6,081 nt of DNA from Planctomycetia bacterium. Its GTDB lineage: Bacteria; Planctomycetota; Planctomycetia; Pirellulales; UBA1268. Below, one piece after another: positions 1 to 6,034 of the stretch. The notes beneath the pieces are model-generated. The model did not search any database, was not told the DNA's origin, and worked only from the letters and a program-made list of their open reading frames with translations. Position 1 is the stretch's first letter, and each line of letters starts with the position of its first letter. A program made the position numbers and the translations under genes. The stretch is from NCBI GenBank assembly GCA_009919445.1, contig RGBY01000156.1, positions 1-6,081 of the forward strand, read 5' to 3'.

Positions 1-1115
1 CCATCTGCTCACTTAGCGGAACACTCCGATATCGCGGGTACGATATTGCTGATCTGATCGGTGGAAGTTTTGAAGAAGTCGCTTACCTGCTTCTGCGGGG
101 CGAACTGCCCACGGCGGAACAACTTTCCTCCTTTGCCGAAGGTCTCCAGCAGGCCGCGAACGATCTTCCGCGCCCTTTGCTGGAAACGCTCCGGCAGCTC
201 GCTGCGGCCAGCCCGCAGGCTTCTGTCATGGACGCCCTGCGAAGCGGCGTCAGCCTGCTGGGCCAACTGGCCTGCGACAATGGCCCCCAGCTACCAGTCG
301 GGCCAGATGAACTTGAAGCACAGCGAAAACAGGCCGAACGCATGATCGGGCAGGTTGCCGCAATCTTGGCAGCCTGGATTGATTTCACCAGTGGCCGTGA
401 GCCAACAGCATGGCCGGACCGGCCTTTCGCTGCCGCCTTGCTGGAGCGACTCACTGGTGCACCCGCCTCGGCCATCGCAGCACAGGTCTTTGACACAACG
501 CTGATCCTCTATGCCGAACATGAGTTCAACGCATCGACGTTCGCCGCTCGCACTGTCACATCGACCGGTGCTGATATGCACTCAGCCGCAACGGCAGCAA
601 TTGGCGCCCTGAAGGGGCCACTCCATGGCGGCGCAAACGAAAAAGTGCTGGAACAACTCAGTGACATTGGCACCCTTGAACGCGTCGAGGCGTGGCTTGC
701 CGAACGTTTCGCCGCACGCCAGGTTGTTATGGGGTTCGGCCATCGGGTCTACAAAGAGGGTGATGTTCGTGCCCGCCTGCTGGCTGAGAGCTGTCGGCAA
801 CTGGTCCGCACCGAGGGCATGCCTGACTCGCACCGCGCGCTTGAGGAACTGGCCACTCGCGTTGAAGAGCTGATGGATCAACAGAAGGGACTCAGGCCAA
901 ACCTCGACTGGCCCGCCGCTCGGGTGTATCACGCACTGAACCTGCCGATACGTGTATTTACCCCGATCTTTGTTGTCGCCCGCATGAGCGGCTGGACCGC
1001 CCACATCGTCGAACAGATGAGCAACAACCGCCTGATCCGCCCTCTGTCGGAATACTGTGGTCCGGAACCGCGAGCGTATCTCCCACTCAACGAGCGACCG
1101 TCTACCGGCAAATAA
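1..1115 (+). CDS. gltA: Citrate synthase, 5' end outside the window
   Basis: Condenses acetyl-CoA with oxaloacetate to citrate, the entry step of the cytoplasmic TCA cycle. The reading frame is open from the window edge (first full codon at 3), giving 370 visible residues and a TAA stop at 1113-1115. Family motifs appear in order: RYRGYDIADL near residues 9-18, FEEVAYLLLRGELPT, then LHGGANE with the catalytic His at about residue 208, MGFGHRVYK with the second His at about 247, and NLDW with the catalytic Asp at about 302. After these come FTPIFVVARMSGWTAHIVEQ and NNRLIRP, the citrate-binding region. The small bacterial type is about 370-430 residues, so probably only 10-25 N-terminal residues are missing. 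An internal TTG at 177 could be mistaken for the start, but the N-terminal family motifs lie upstream of it. The stop is 25 bp from the end of the convergent DUF1573 gene, and I see no clear terminator between them. A 2-methylcitrate synthase (PrpC) is the main alternative and motifs alone do not exclude it. Confidence 0.93.
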   Translation, partial: ICSLSGTLRYRGYDIADLIGGSFEEVAYLLLRGELPTAEQLSSFAEGLQQAANDLPRPLLETLRQLAAASPQASVMDALRSGVSLLGQLACDNGPQLPVGPDELEAQRKQAERMIGQVAAILAAWIDFTSGREPTAWPDRPFAAALLERLTGAPASAIAAQVFDTTLILYAEHEFNASTFAARTVTSTGADMHSAATAAIGALKGPLHGGANEKVLEQLSDIGTLERVEAWLAERFAARQVVMGFGHRVYKEGDVRARLLAESCRQLVRTEGMPDSHRALEELATRVEELMDQQKGLRPNLDWPAARVYHALNLPIRVFTPIFVVARMSGWTAHIVEQMSNNRLIRPLSEYCGPEPRAYLPLNERPSTGK

Positions 1116-1140
1116 CTCATCAACCAGCGGATAACCGGGC

Positions 1141-2256
1141 TCAGTTGGTGCTCGCTGACTGCTCCGCTGTCGGCACTTCGCCTTCGGCACTGCCGGCCGG
1201 CGGATCAGCGACTGTTGCCTGGACAGTCACCATCGGCACGGCTCCGTCACCAAGATCTGTTGTGATGGTCAACTCCCGTTCGATGCGGCCCCCCACATCG
1301 CCAGCCTGAAAGGTGACCGGCAGAATATGCACCTTGGCTGGTGTCCCCTTAGCCGGACAACTCAGGCAACCATCGCTGCAGACAATGCCAGTGACACAGA
1401 ACGGCCGGTTGGCCCGCACAACAATATTTTTCGTGACGCTGCCACCAGCGGAAACCGTTCCCAGCGCGAGAAGTTGTGGACTGACCGTGACCTCTGCGAC
1501 AACCCGTCCCTCAACATCCATCGGAATCTGTGCCGCCCTCGGATCGTTGGTTACCAAAATCAGCTGATCGTTGATGTAGCCCGCCGGGGCGTTTTGCTTG
1601 AGCCGTAAGGTCAAGTCGTACGCCGATTGCGAACCAGAGTGACGAGGGGATGAGAGCATGACCTCAAAGTTGGCATTGGCACTGCGGACATCGGTAATTT
1701 CCCAGGGAATAGCCCCCACATGGGTCACACGAACCTGCTGTTCGGCGCCACTCCCAAGATCGACGTTACCGAGATTGATCGATGGCGGATCAAACGTGAC
1801 ATCCCCACGAATATTGCCGGCGACTCGCAACTGAACCTCTGCATAGAAGGGCAAATCAAACGTGACCGTCAGCGTTGCCCCATGCTGCCCTTGAAACGTG
1901 CGTGTATTAAACGTGGCGACGATTTCGCCAGTCTCGTGCGTATGCAGCAGTTTTTTCGTGATGGCCGGCGAGGTGCAGCCACAACTGGTCCGCACGCTCT
2001 GCACGTGAACGTCCTCTTCGTACAGATTCCGATAGACAAAGCGGAATTCGGTTTTCGAACCCTTGGCGACGGTGCCAAAATTATGGCTTGTCACCGAAAA
2101 CATCTTTTGGGCCCACTCTTGAGCTTGCAACGGCCGCGACGAGATGGACACGACGATTGCAATCACCATGCCGAGCATGACGTGAGCAAGCGAACGCATG
2201 GCAAACCGGATGCGGCCAAAACGGCAACCAGTTAGGAAAGCGGAGTGCACTGCCAT
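1141..2256 (-). CDS. Exported DUF1573 protein with three Ig-like repeats
   Basis: Encodes 371 residues from the first ATG. A second ATG at codon 20 (2197-2199) gives a compact signal peptide: MRSLAH, a hydrophobic stretch VMLGMVIAIVVSI, then a likely cleavage near LQAQ at residues 43-46. Neither start has a good Shine-Dalgarno, so the start is uncertain. The mature part has three similar beta-sandwich segments, each opening with a related turn: HNFGTVAKG (58-66), INLGNVDLG (160-168) and LALGTVSAG (263-271). The first carries the DUF1573 hallmark SCGCTSP (91-97). The third holds a cysteine cluster at 287, 293, 297 and 300. The C-terminal 20 residues are a low-complexity acidic tail. DUF1573 proteins are common in planctomycetes and Bacteroidetes and resemble ASPM/SPD-2/Hydin-type Ig folds, but their molecular role is not established. 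The likely location is periplasmic or cell-surface. The gene is convergent to citrate synthase and divergent from the tmRNA. Confidence 0.88.
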   Translation of the reverse strand: MAVHSAFLTGCRFGRIRFAMRSLAHVMLGMVIAIVVSISSRPLQAQEWAQKMFSVTSHNFGTVAKGSKTEFRFVYRNLYEEDVHVQSVRTSCGCTSPAITKKLLHTHETGEIVATFNTRTFQGQHGATLTVTFDLPFYAEVQLRVAGNIRGDVTFDPPSINLGNVDLGSGAEQQVRVTHVGAIPWEITDVRSANANFEVMLSSPRHSGSQSAYDLTLRLKQNAPAGYINDQLILVTNDPRAAQIPMDVEGRVVAEVTVSPQLLALGTVSAGGSVTKNIVVRANRPFCVTGIVCSDGCLSCPAKGTPAKVHILPVTFQAGDVGGRIERELTITTDLGDGAVPMVTVQATVADPPAGSAEGEVPTAEQSASTN

Positions 2257-2719
2257 AGGTATCCAGACTTTTGAGTGGGAGTACGCGGATGACCCCAGCT
2301 AAGGAAAGATCGTACGTCGACCTTGAAATAACAGTCAAACGGCCGAACTGTCCCGGAGCCTTGCCCGCCGTTGACCGGTCCCATTATTGTCTTGCGGTCC
2401 CCCGCTTTTGGAGGTTCTCCTGGCTGTTTTTTCCGGCTTTTCTGGAAACTTGCTGGCATAACCTGTTCAGCCACTACGATTTGCCCGCTTCCCGCAGGCC
2501 GCGAAGCGTATACTTCGTTTGCCTCAGATCAATCTTCTGACCGAAACTCGGTCTGACCGATGAGACGCGAGGCGATGCCGATTGGATCTAGCAGTGATTA
2601 TTCGGGAAGCACCTGCGGTTGATCAGAGCAGTTTGCCTGACCGCTACTCGTTTCCCGAACGTGTTTTATTGGTGCTTGCTCCAGATCAGTAACCTATTGT
2701 TTTCCAGACAATTTCGTTT
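2257..2719. other. Divergent non-coding region between the DUF1573 gene and the tmRNA
   Basis: About 460 bp without a convincing gene. Short ORFs here (for example 2271-2540 +) have no recognisable motif and no ribosome binding site. It must hold the promoters for the DUF1573 gene (leftward) and the tmRNA (rightward), but I could not assign -35/-10 pairs with confidence; TATTGT at 2695-2700 is a possible tmRNA -10 element without a good -35 partner. Visible structure includes CGAAG-N6-CTTCG around GTATAC (2502-2517), a perfect 6-bp hairpin GACCGA/TCGGTC with a 3-nt loop (2539-2553), and a larger imperfect stem at 2601-2659. Confidence 0.6.
2601..2659. repeat. Imperfect 59-nt inverted repeat upstream of the tmRNA
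   Basis: TTCGGGAA (2601-2608) is the exact reverse complement of TTCCCGAA (2652-2659). Nested inside, GCGGT (2615-2619) pairs with ACCGC (2640-2644) and CAG (2624-2626) with CTG (2637-2639), separated by small internal loops. No T-run follows, so an intrinsic terminator is unlikely. It may be a DNA operator, a structured leader of the tmRNA precursor, or chance. Confidence 0.45.
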
Positions 2720-3075
2720 GGGGGCGTACTGGTTTCGACCGGATGGTAGGAGGTTCAGATTGCGTGCCGTGGTTGGTCGGCTGGCCACGTTAAAAGTCGA
2801 CCACAGCTTCAATTGCCGAAGCTCAGTTTTCTCTGGCCGCTTAGTTAAGTAGCCCCGAGCGATGGCCCCAGTCGGAAGGGCCTCCCAATCGGTCGCCAAA
2901 TCCGACTCGCCCTGTTTCATCGCCCGATACGGACGGGGTTAAATTTGTTTCGAGCTGGTTGTGGAGGCACCCTGTCGGCCGGGGGCCCCGTGACGAGATT
3001 CAAATTGACCGAATACGCGCGTAGACGTCTGGGCTGAAACATTACGGGACGCGGGTTCGATTCCCGCCGCCTCCA
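2720..3075 (+). ncRNA. ssrA: Transfer-messenger RNA (tmRNA), one-piece form
   Basis: Acts with SmpB to rescue ribosomes stalled on broken mRNA and tags the nascent peptide for proteolysis. The 5' end GGGGGCG (2720-2726) pairs over 7 bp, with one G-U, with CGCCTCC (3068-3074), followed by discriminator A at 3075. The 5' segment then has the conserved ACTGGTTTCGAC. The T arm is perfect: GCGGG (3051-3055), loop TTCGATT, CCCGC (3063-3067). Pseudoknot PK1 is clear: CGTGG 2768-2772 with CCACG 2785-2789, and GGTCG 2775-2779 with CGACC 2798-2802. It ends 12 nt before the tag. PK2 follows the tag: GGCCC 2864-2868 with GGGCC 2878-2882, and AGTCGGA 2870-2876 with TCCGACT 2901-2907. The RNA is 356 nt without CCA, within the usual 300-400 range. 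CCA is not encoded (CTT follows) and must be added after transcription. It is not the permuted two-piece type, since the 5' and 3' halves are in normal order. Apparent ORFs across it on both strands are spurious. Confidence 0.95.
2815..2844 (+). other. tmRNA proteolysis-tag reading frame (AEAQFSLAA)
   Basis: The mRNA-like segment of the tmRNA. Codons GCC GAA GCT CAG TTT TCT CTG GCC GCT then TAG encode AEAQFSLAA, which has the hydrophobic-LAA ending recognised by ClpXP-type proteases. The frame is fixed by this ending. The start is placed at GCC because it lies 12 nt after PK1, the spacing known for resume codons, with A at position -4. An in-frame TAA upstream (2791-2793) limits the frame, so a longer tag would have to start among the few codons between it and 2815. 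Confidence 0.8.
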
Positions 3076-3156
3076 CTTTACGCCAGCAATGCCATCCATG
3101 GCCATTGCTGGCTGAGGCGGCCGCGTAACGCAGCCATGCGGGCATCCGGCCCGCTG
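3076..3156. repeat. Direct repeat, copy 1 (81-bp period)
   Basis: The first 66 bp match copy 2 (starting 81 bp later) with only three mismatches. The copy starts at CTTTACGCC, the base after the tmRNA discriminator. Inside is a hairpin with perfect 10-bp arms GCCAGCAATG/CATTGCTGGC, then GGCCGCG-TAA-CGCAGCC (one mismatch). The spacer to copy 2 contains GCGGGC/GCCCGC (3138-3154) around a 5-nt loop. Nothing supports coding, although the strand complementary to the repeats is open as a repetitive frame. Confidence 0.85.
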
Positions 3157-3222
3157 CTTTACGCCAACAATGCCATCCATGGCCATTGCTGGCTGAGGCG
3201 GCTGCGTAACGCAGCCACGCGG
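3157..3222. repeat. Direct repeat, copy 2 (66 bp)
   Basis: Matches positions 3076-3141 with three substitutions. One of them, in the GGCTGCG-TAA-CGCAGCC hairpin, restores a perfect 7-bp stem that is mismatched in copy 1. Another, in the GCCAACAATG arm, breaks a pair. After 3222 the similarity stops and the palindrome cluster begins about 20 bp later. Confidence 0.85.
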
Positions 3223-3244
3223 CCGCAGGCGGCTGACGATTCCG

Positions 3245-3309
3245 GGAAGCCCCGGGCGCAAGCCCGGGGAATAGCCACCGATAATCCCCAGCTTGCGCTG
3301 GGGCCTTCC
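3245..3309. repeat. Mirror pair of GC palindromes (REPIN-like)
   Basis: Two palindromes lie head to head. CCCCGGGC-GCAA-GCCCGGGG (3250-3269) has an 8-bp perfect stem with a GNRA-type loop. CCCCAGC-TTGC-GCTGGGG (3286-3303) has a 7-bp perfect stem. The whole segment is also an inverted repeat: it opens with GGAAG (3245) and closes with CTTCC (3309), and the reverse complement of the second half resembles the first through the CGCAAGC core and the GGGGA flank. Two inverted REP-like units in tandem is the layout called REPIN in other bacteria. No transposase of the REP-associated type is in the window. The stem could also help end tmRNA transcription, but there is no T-run. Confidence 0.75.
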
Positions 3310-3345
3310 GTGCAAACGACTTGGTCTCAGGTGGGCTCACGCCTG

Positions 3346-3372
3346 ATCCCCCGGCTTGCGATAGGGGCTTCC
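3346..3372. repeat. Third, degraded copy of the GC palindrome
   Basis: The reverse complement reads GGAAGCCCC, a short variable part, CGCAAGC, then GGGGGAT, matching the unit at 3245-3271 in its outer and core blocks. The stem is now imperfect. It has the same orientation as the second unit of the pair. A separate 7-bp hairpin TCAGGTG/CGCCTGA (3327-3346, one G-T) lies immediately before it. Confidence 0.6.
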
Positions 3373-3478
3373 TCAGGCAGCGTTCTTGGCGGGCCGGGCG
3401 GGGCTTTTTCTGCTGCTCTCATTTCCTGAGGCAGTTTCTCTCTAGCCACCGGCAGGCTGGCTTCCGCATACTTCGAGC

Positions 3479-4187
3479 ATGACAACTACTGCTCCCTTGG
3501 CCGTTGTGCTCGCCGCAGGAAAAGGCACTCGCATGGGCAGTGACCTGCCCAAGGTACTGCATCAAGCTGCTGGCAAAACCTTACTCGAATGGGTTCTCGA
3601 TGCCCTTACGGCTGCCGGCTGCACCGACCAGATCGTGGTCATCGGCCATGGAGCCGAACTCGTCCGAGAGACCATTGGCGGCCGCCCCGGCGTGCAATTC
3701 ACGGTTCAGCACCAACAACGCGGCACCGGTGATGCCGTCCGTGCCGCTGCAGACACGATCAAAGCTCTGGCCTCACCCAAGTGTCACAGGCCTGCTCTCC
3801 GCCTTTCGTGAGCGGCAGGCTGCCTGCCTCTTGGGAACCGCGTTGGCAGACGATGCCACTGGCCTCGGACGAATCGTTCGAAATGCCGCCGGACGATTTC
3901 AAAGGATTGTTGAAGAAAAGGATGCCTCGGCCGCCGAACGGATGATTCACGAGGTGAACATGAGCACCTATATTTTTGCCGCAGGCAAACTGCTCTGGGC
4001 CCTCGACCGGCTCAACACCGAGAACGCAGCTGGCGAATACTACCTGACCGACTGCCCGCAGCTTCTGCTAGAGAACGGCGACGAAGTTGATGCCGTCGCC
4101 TGCCTCGACTCAAGCGAAACCCTTTCGGTCAATACGCCTGAGCAACTCGCTGCAGTGGCTGATGCCCTGGCCGCGGCACACCGCTGA
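3479..4187 (+). pseudogene. glmU: GlmU-like nucleotidyltransferase, frameshifted with internal deletion
   Basis: Related to the N-terminal uridylyltransferase domain of GlmU (UTP plus GlcNAc-1-phosphate to UDP-GlcNAc, for peptidoglycan and LPS precursors). The first 100 codons from ATG 3479 carry LAAGKGTRM (11-19), LPKVLH with the conserved Lys (25) and QQRGTGDA (79-86). The frame then ends at a stop ending at 3811. The rest of the domain continues in another frame from about 3780 to TGA 4187: FRERQAACLL, GLGRIVR, RIVEEKDA, EVN, ENAAGEYYLTD and SVNTPEQL. At the junction (about 3776-3786) roughly 11-20 codons are missing compared with E. coli GlmU, including the GDVPL-type segment with the metal-binding Asp (Asp105 in E. 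coli). All other key residues are intact, so the lesion is recent or a sequence error. There is no C-terminal beta-helix acetyltransferase domain, so it is a one-domain relative. No Shine-Dalgarno precedes the ATG. Confidence 0.82.
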
Positions 4188-4342
4188 TGCTCGACGGGCC
4201 TGCCCTCAGATAGGGCTGAGAGCCGCACCTGGCTGCCAACGCTTGAATGCGGTGGAATTTGCCGTCACAGTAGCGGCTTCTGGCGGTCTTTTCCTCGGTC
4301 TCGGCCTTTCTTCTCCTGCTTTTTTTCCGCAAGGCAGTCTCA
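4188..4342. other. Spacer upstream of prs
   Basis: 155 bp without a gene. It contains a small hairpin GCCCT-CAGAT-AGGGC (4202-4216) and a pyrimidine-rich tract (about 4285-4328) with a T7 run just before the weak AAGG (4331-4334) that precedes the prs start. TTGAAT near 4231-4236 could be part of a promoter, but its -10 partner is poor. The length suggests prs may have its own promoter. Confidence 0.4.
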
Positions 4343-5287
4343 ATGAATGACCTGAAAATCTTCAGTGGCTTGGCAAATCCTGCGCTCACCCAGGACATCT
4401 GCCGCTATCTCAACCTGCCCATCGGAAAGCTCTCAATCGGGCGGTTTCCTGATGGCGAGATCTCCTGCAAGATCGACGAAGACGTGCGGGGAAGGGATAT
4501 TTTCATTGTTCAGCCGACCTGCCCCCCCGTGAACGAGCACCTGATGGAACTGCTCGTCATGATTGACAGTTTCAAACGGGCCAGTTCCTACCGCATCACG
4601 GCAGTCATTCCCTACTTCGGATATGCCAGGCAAGACCGCAAAGATGCTGGCCGGGTACCGATCACGGCCAAACTGGCGGCCAATCTGATTACTCGTGCAG
4701 GGGCTGACCGGGTCCTCACCATGGACCTCCATGCCGCGCAGATTCAAGGTTTTTTTGACGTCCCCGTCGATCACCTCTACGCCGCCCCGGTGCTCAACAA
4801 TCACCTGCAGTCCATTGACCTGCCCCAGGACGACCTAGTGGTCGTCAGTGCTGACGTTGGGGGTATTAAGAGAGCGGTCGGCCATGGCGAACGGCTCAAT
4901 GCCCCATTGGCGATCATCGACAAACGCCGGCTCAGTGCCGACACCACCACCAGTGCGAACATCATTGGGGCTAGCGTTGAGGGCAAAGTGGCCCTCATGT
5001 TCGACGACATGATCAGCACGGCTGGTTCGATCTGCTCGGCAGCCGAGGTCCTCCATCAGCATGGCGCCCGGCAAATTTTTGCCGCTGCCACCCACGGCCT
5101 GCTGGTAGGGCCCGCGGTCGAGCGGCTCGCGGCAGCACCGTTTGAAGGGATCATTCTCACCGATTCAATCCCGCTTTCCACCACGCAGAAACTGCCCAAT
5201 GTGACTGTGCTGTCGGTGGCGAGCCTGCTGGGGCAGGCGATCAAACGAATCCACCGCAATGAGTCGGTGAGCATGATGTTTCAGTAA
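4343..5287 (+). CDS. prs: Ribose-phosphate pyrophosphokinase (PRPP synthetase)
   Basis: Transfers pyrophosphate from ATP to ribose-5-phosphate, giving PRPP for purine, pyrimidine, His, Trp and NAD synthesis in the cytoplasm. The 314 residues match the usual class I length (about 315). Motifs in order: FSGLANPALTQDI (7-19), RFPDGE (34-39, ATP site), YFGYARQDRK (91-100, flexible catalytic loop), MDLHAAQIQGFF (127-138, Mg-binding His130), ADVGGIKRA (170-178), DKRR (193-196), DDMISTAGS (221-229, ribose-phosphate loop), and the C-terminal VASLLGQAIKRIHRNESVS. Two small departures from the common consensus are seen: SADVGG for SPDxGG, and DDMISTAG for DDMIDTAG. The catalytic framework is otherwise complete, so it should be active. 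ATG 4343 puts MNDLKIFSG at the family N-terminus; a weak AAGG lies 8 nt upstream. It sits between the broken glmU-like gene and rplY, an order also known from Bacillus (gcaD-prs-ctc). Confidence 0.97.
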   Translation: MNDLKIFSGLANPALTQDICRYLNLPIGKLSIGRFPDGEISCKIDEDVRGRDIFIVQPTCPPVNEHLMELLVMIDSFKRASSYRITAVIPYFGYARQDRKDAGRVPITAKLAANLITRAGADRVLTMDLHAAQIQGFFDVPVDHLYAAPVLNNHLQSIDLPQDDLVVVSADVGGIKRAVGHGERLNAPLAIIDKRRLSADTTTSANIIGASVEGKVALMFDDMISTAGSICSAAEVLHQHGARQIFAAATHGLLVGPAVERLAAAPFEGIILTDSIPLSTTQKLPNVTVLSVASLLGQAIKRIHRNESVSMMFQ

Positions 5288-5363
5288 TTCGCCCAGAGGC
5301 CGGTATTTAGGGGCCCTGACTTGCAGATTTGTGGCGGAATGGCAGAATACGGGGCCCAAATTC

Positions 5364-5369
5364 AAGGAG
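5364..5369 (+). promoter_or_regulatory. Shine-Dalgarno sequence of rplY
   Basis: AAGGAG, 6 nt before the ATG at 5376. It is the only strong Shine-Dalgarno in the window and fixes the rplY start. The 88-bp spacer before it also has two GGGGCCC words (5310-5316 and 5351-5357) that could pair with each other. Confidence 0.7.
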
Positions 5370-5375
5370 CCCTAG

Positions 5376-5972
5376 ATGAGCGATTCCCTCCAAGTCACAG
5401 CCCGTACCGCTACTGGCACGCGAGCCTGTCGCAAGTTGCGACAAGACGGCCACGTTCCCGCCATTTTGTACGGTCACGGCGAAGAATGTGTCGATTTGTC
5501 CCTCCGTCGCGAAGACGTCGAGGCGATGGTCCGTCATGGTAGTCGAACCGTCGAGTTGCACGGTGCCGTCAGCACTCCTGCCTTGGTCCGTGAACTGCAG
5601 TGGAACACCTACGGCACGGAGCCCCTGCATGTCGATTTTCTGCGGATCGACCTGGCTGAAAAAATCGTTGTCACCGTACCGGTCGAACTTCGCGGGGAAT
5701 GCCCCGGTGCCAAGGCCGGTGGCGCCTTCAAGCATGTGATCCATGAGGTGCAGGTGGAATGCACGGCCCAGACCATCCCAGAGGTTGCCGTAGCCCACGT
5801 CGCTCATCTGGAAGCCGGCAATGTCCTGCGGGTCAAAGACCTCGAAATTCCGGCTGGCACCGCGATCACCCTGGCAGATGATGAGGTGATTGCCTCGTGC
5901 TTGCTACCCGGCCAGAAACTAGAAGAGGCCACAGGCCTGGGCGAGTCTGTAGTTGAGGCCTCCGATGGCTGA
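5376..5972 (+). CDS. rplY: Ribosomal protein bL25, long CTC/TL5 form
   Basis: A 50S subunit protein that binds 5S rRNA. The 198 residues match the two-domain CTC/TL5 type rather than the roughly 95-residue E. coli L25. The N-terminal 5S-binding domain spans about 1-92, with TGTRACRKLRQDGHVPAILYG (13-33) and the closing PLHVDFLRID (83-92). The C-terminal beta domain spans about 97-180: VTVPVELRGECPGAKAGG, then LEAGNVLRVKDLEIPAG. An acidic tail EEATGLGESVVEASDG follows. The start is supported by the AAGGAG and the family N-terminus. It lies 88 bp after prs and 62 bp before pth, which suggests one transcription unit. CTC is a general-stress protein in Bacillus; whether that holds here cannot be seen. 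Confidence 0.96.
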   Translation: MSDSLQVTARTATGTRACRKLRQDGHVPAILYGHGEECVDLSLRREDVEAMVRHGSRTVELHGAVSTPALVRELQWNTYGTEPLHVDFLRIDLAEKIVVTVPVELRGECPGAKAGGAFKHVIHEVQVECTAQTIPEVAVAHVAHLEAGNVLRVKDLEIPAGTAITLADDEVIASCLLPGQKLEEATGLGESVVEASDG

Positions 5973-6034
5973 TGGGCGGCGGCAATGGCAGGTGATTCAC
6001 TCACGTTGCAGTCGATTTCCAACGGTGATCCCTC

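Noticed and set aside
2440..2456. TGGAAACTTGCTGGC as a sigma-54 promoter
   Set aside because: GG and GC spacing fits, but the -24 (TGGCAC) and -12 (TTGC) blocks match poorly and no activator site is seen.
2271..2556. Small ORFs in the region upstream of the DUF1573 gene
   Set aside because: No motif, no ribosome binding site, composition unlike the neighbouring genes, and they overlap the likely leftward promoter region.
2619..2852. Plus-strand ORF ending in the tmRNA tag region
   Set aside because: It covers PK1 and is out of frame with the LAA tag, so it is a shadow of the tmRNA.
3076..3222. CRISPR array
   Set aside because: Only two copies, 66-bp units with internal hairpins and a 15-bp gap, and no cas genes.
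2917..3340. Two overlapping minus-strand ORFs with repeated peptide (AAASASNGHGWHCWRK-like)
   Set aside because: They read through the 3' part of the tmRNA and the direct repeats. The peptide repeat is only the translated DNA repeat, and there is no start signal or family motif.
3385..3409. GC-rich stretch followed by TTTTT, like an intrinsic terminator
   Set aside because: The G-rich side has no complementary upstream strand able to form a stable stem next to the T-run.
5332..5357. TGGCGGAATGGCAGA resembles the D-arm region of a leucine tRNA
   Set aside because: No anticodon stem, T arm or matching acceptor strand fits before the rplY start; too short for a tRNA gene and likely chance.
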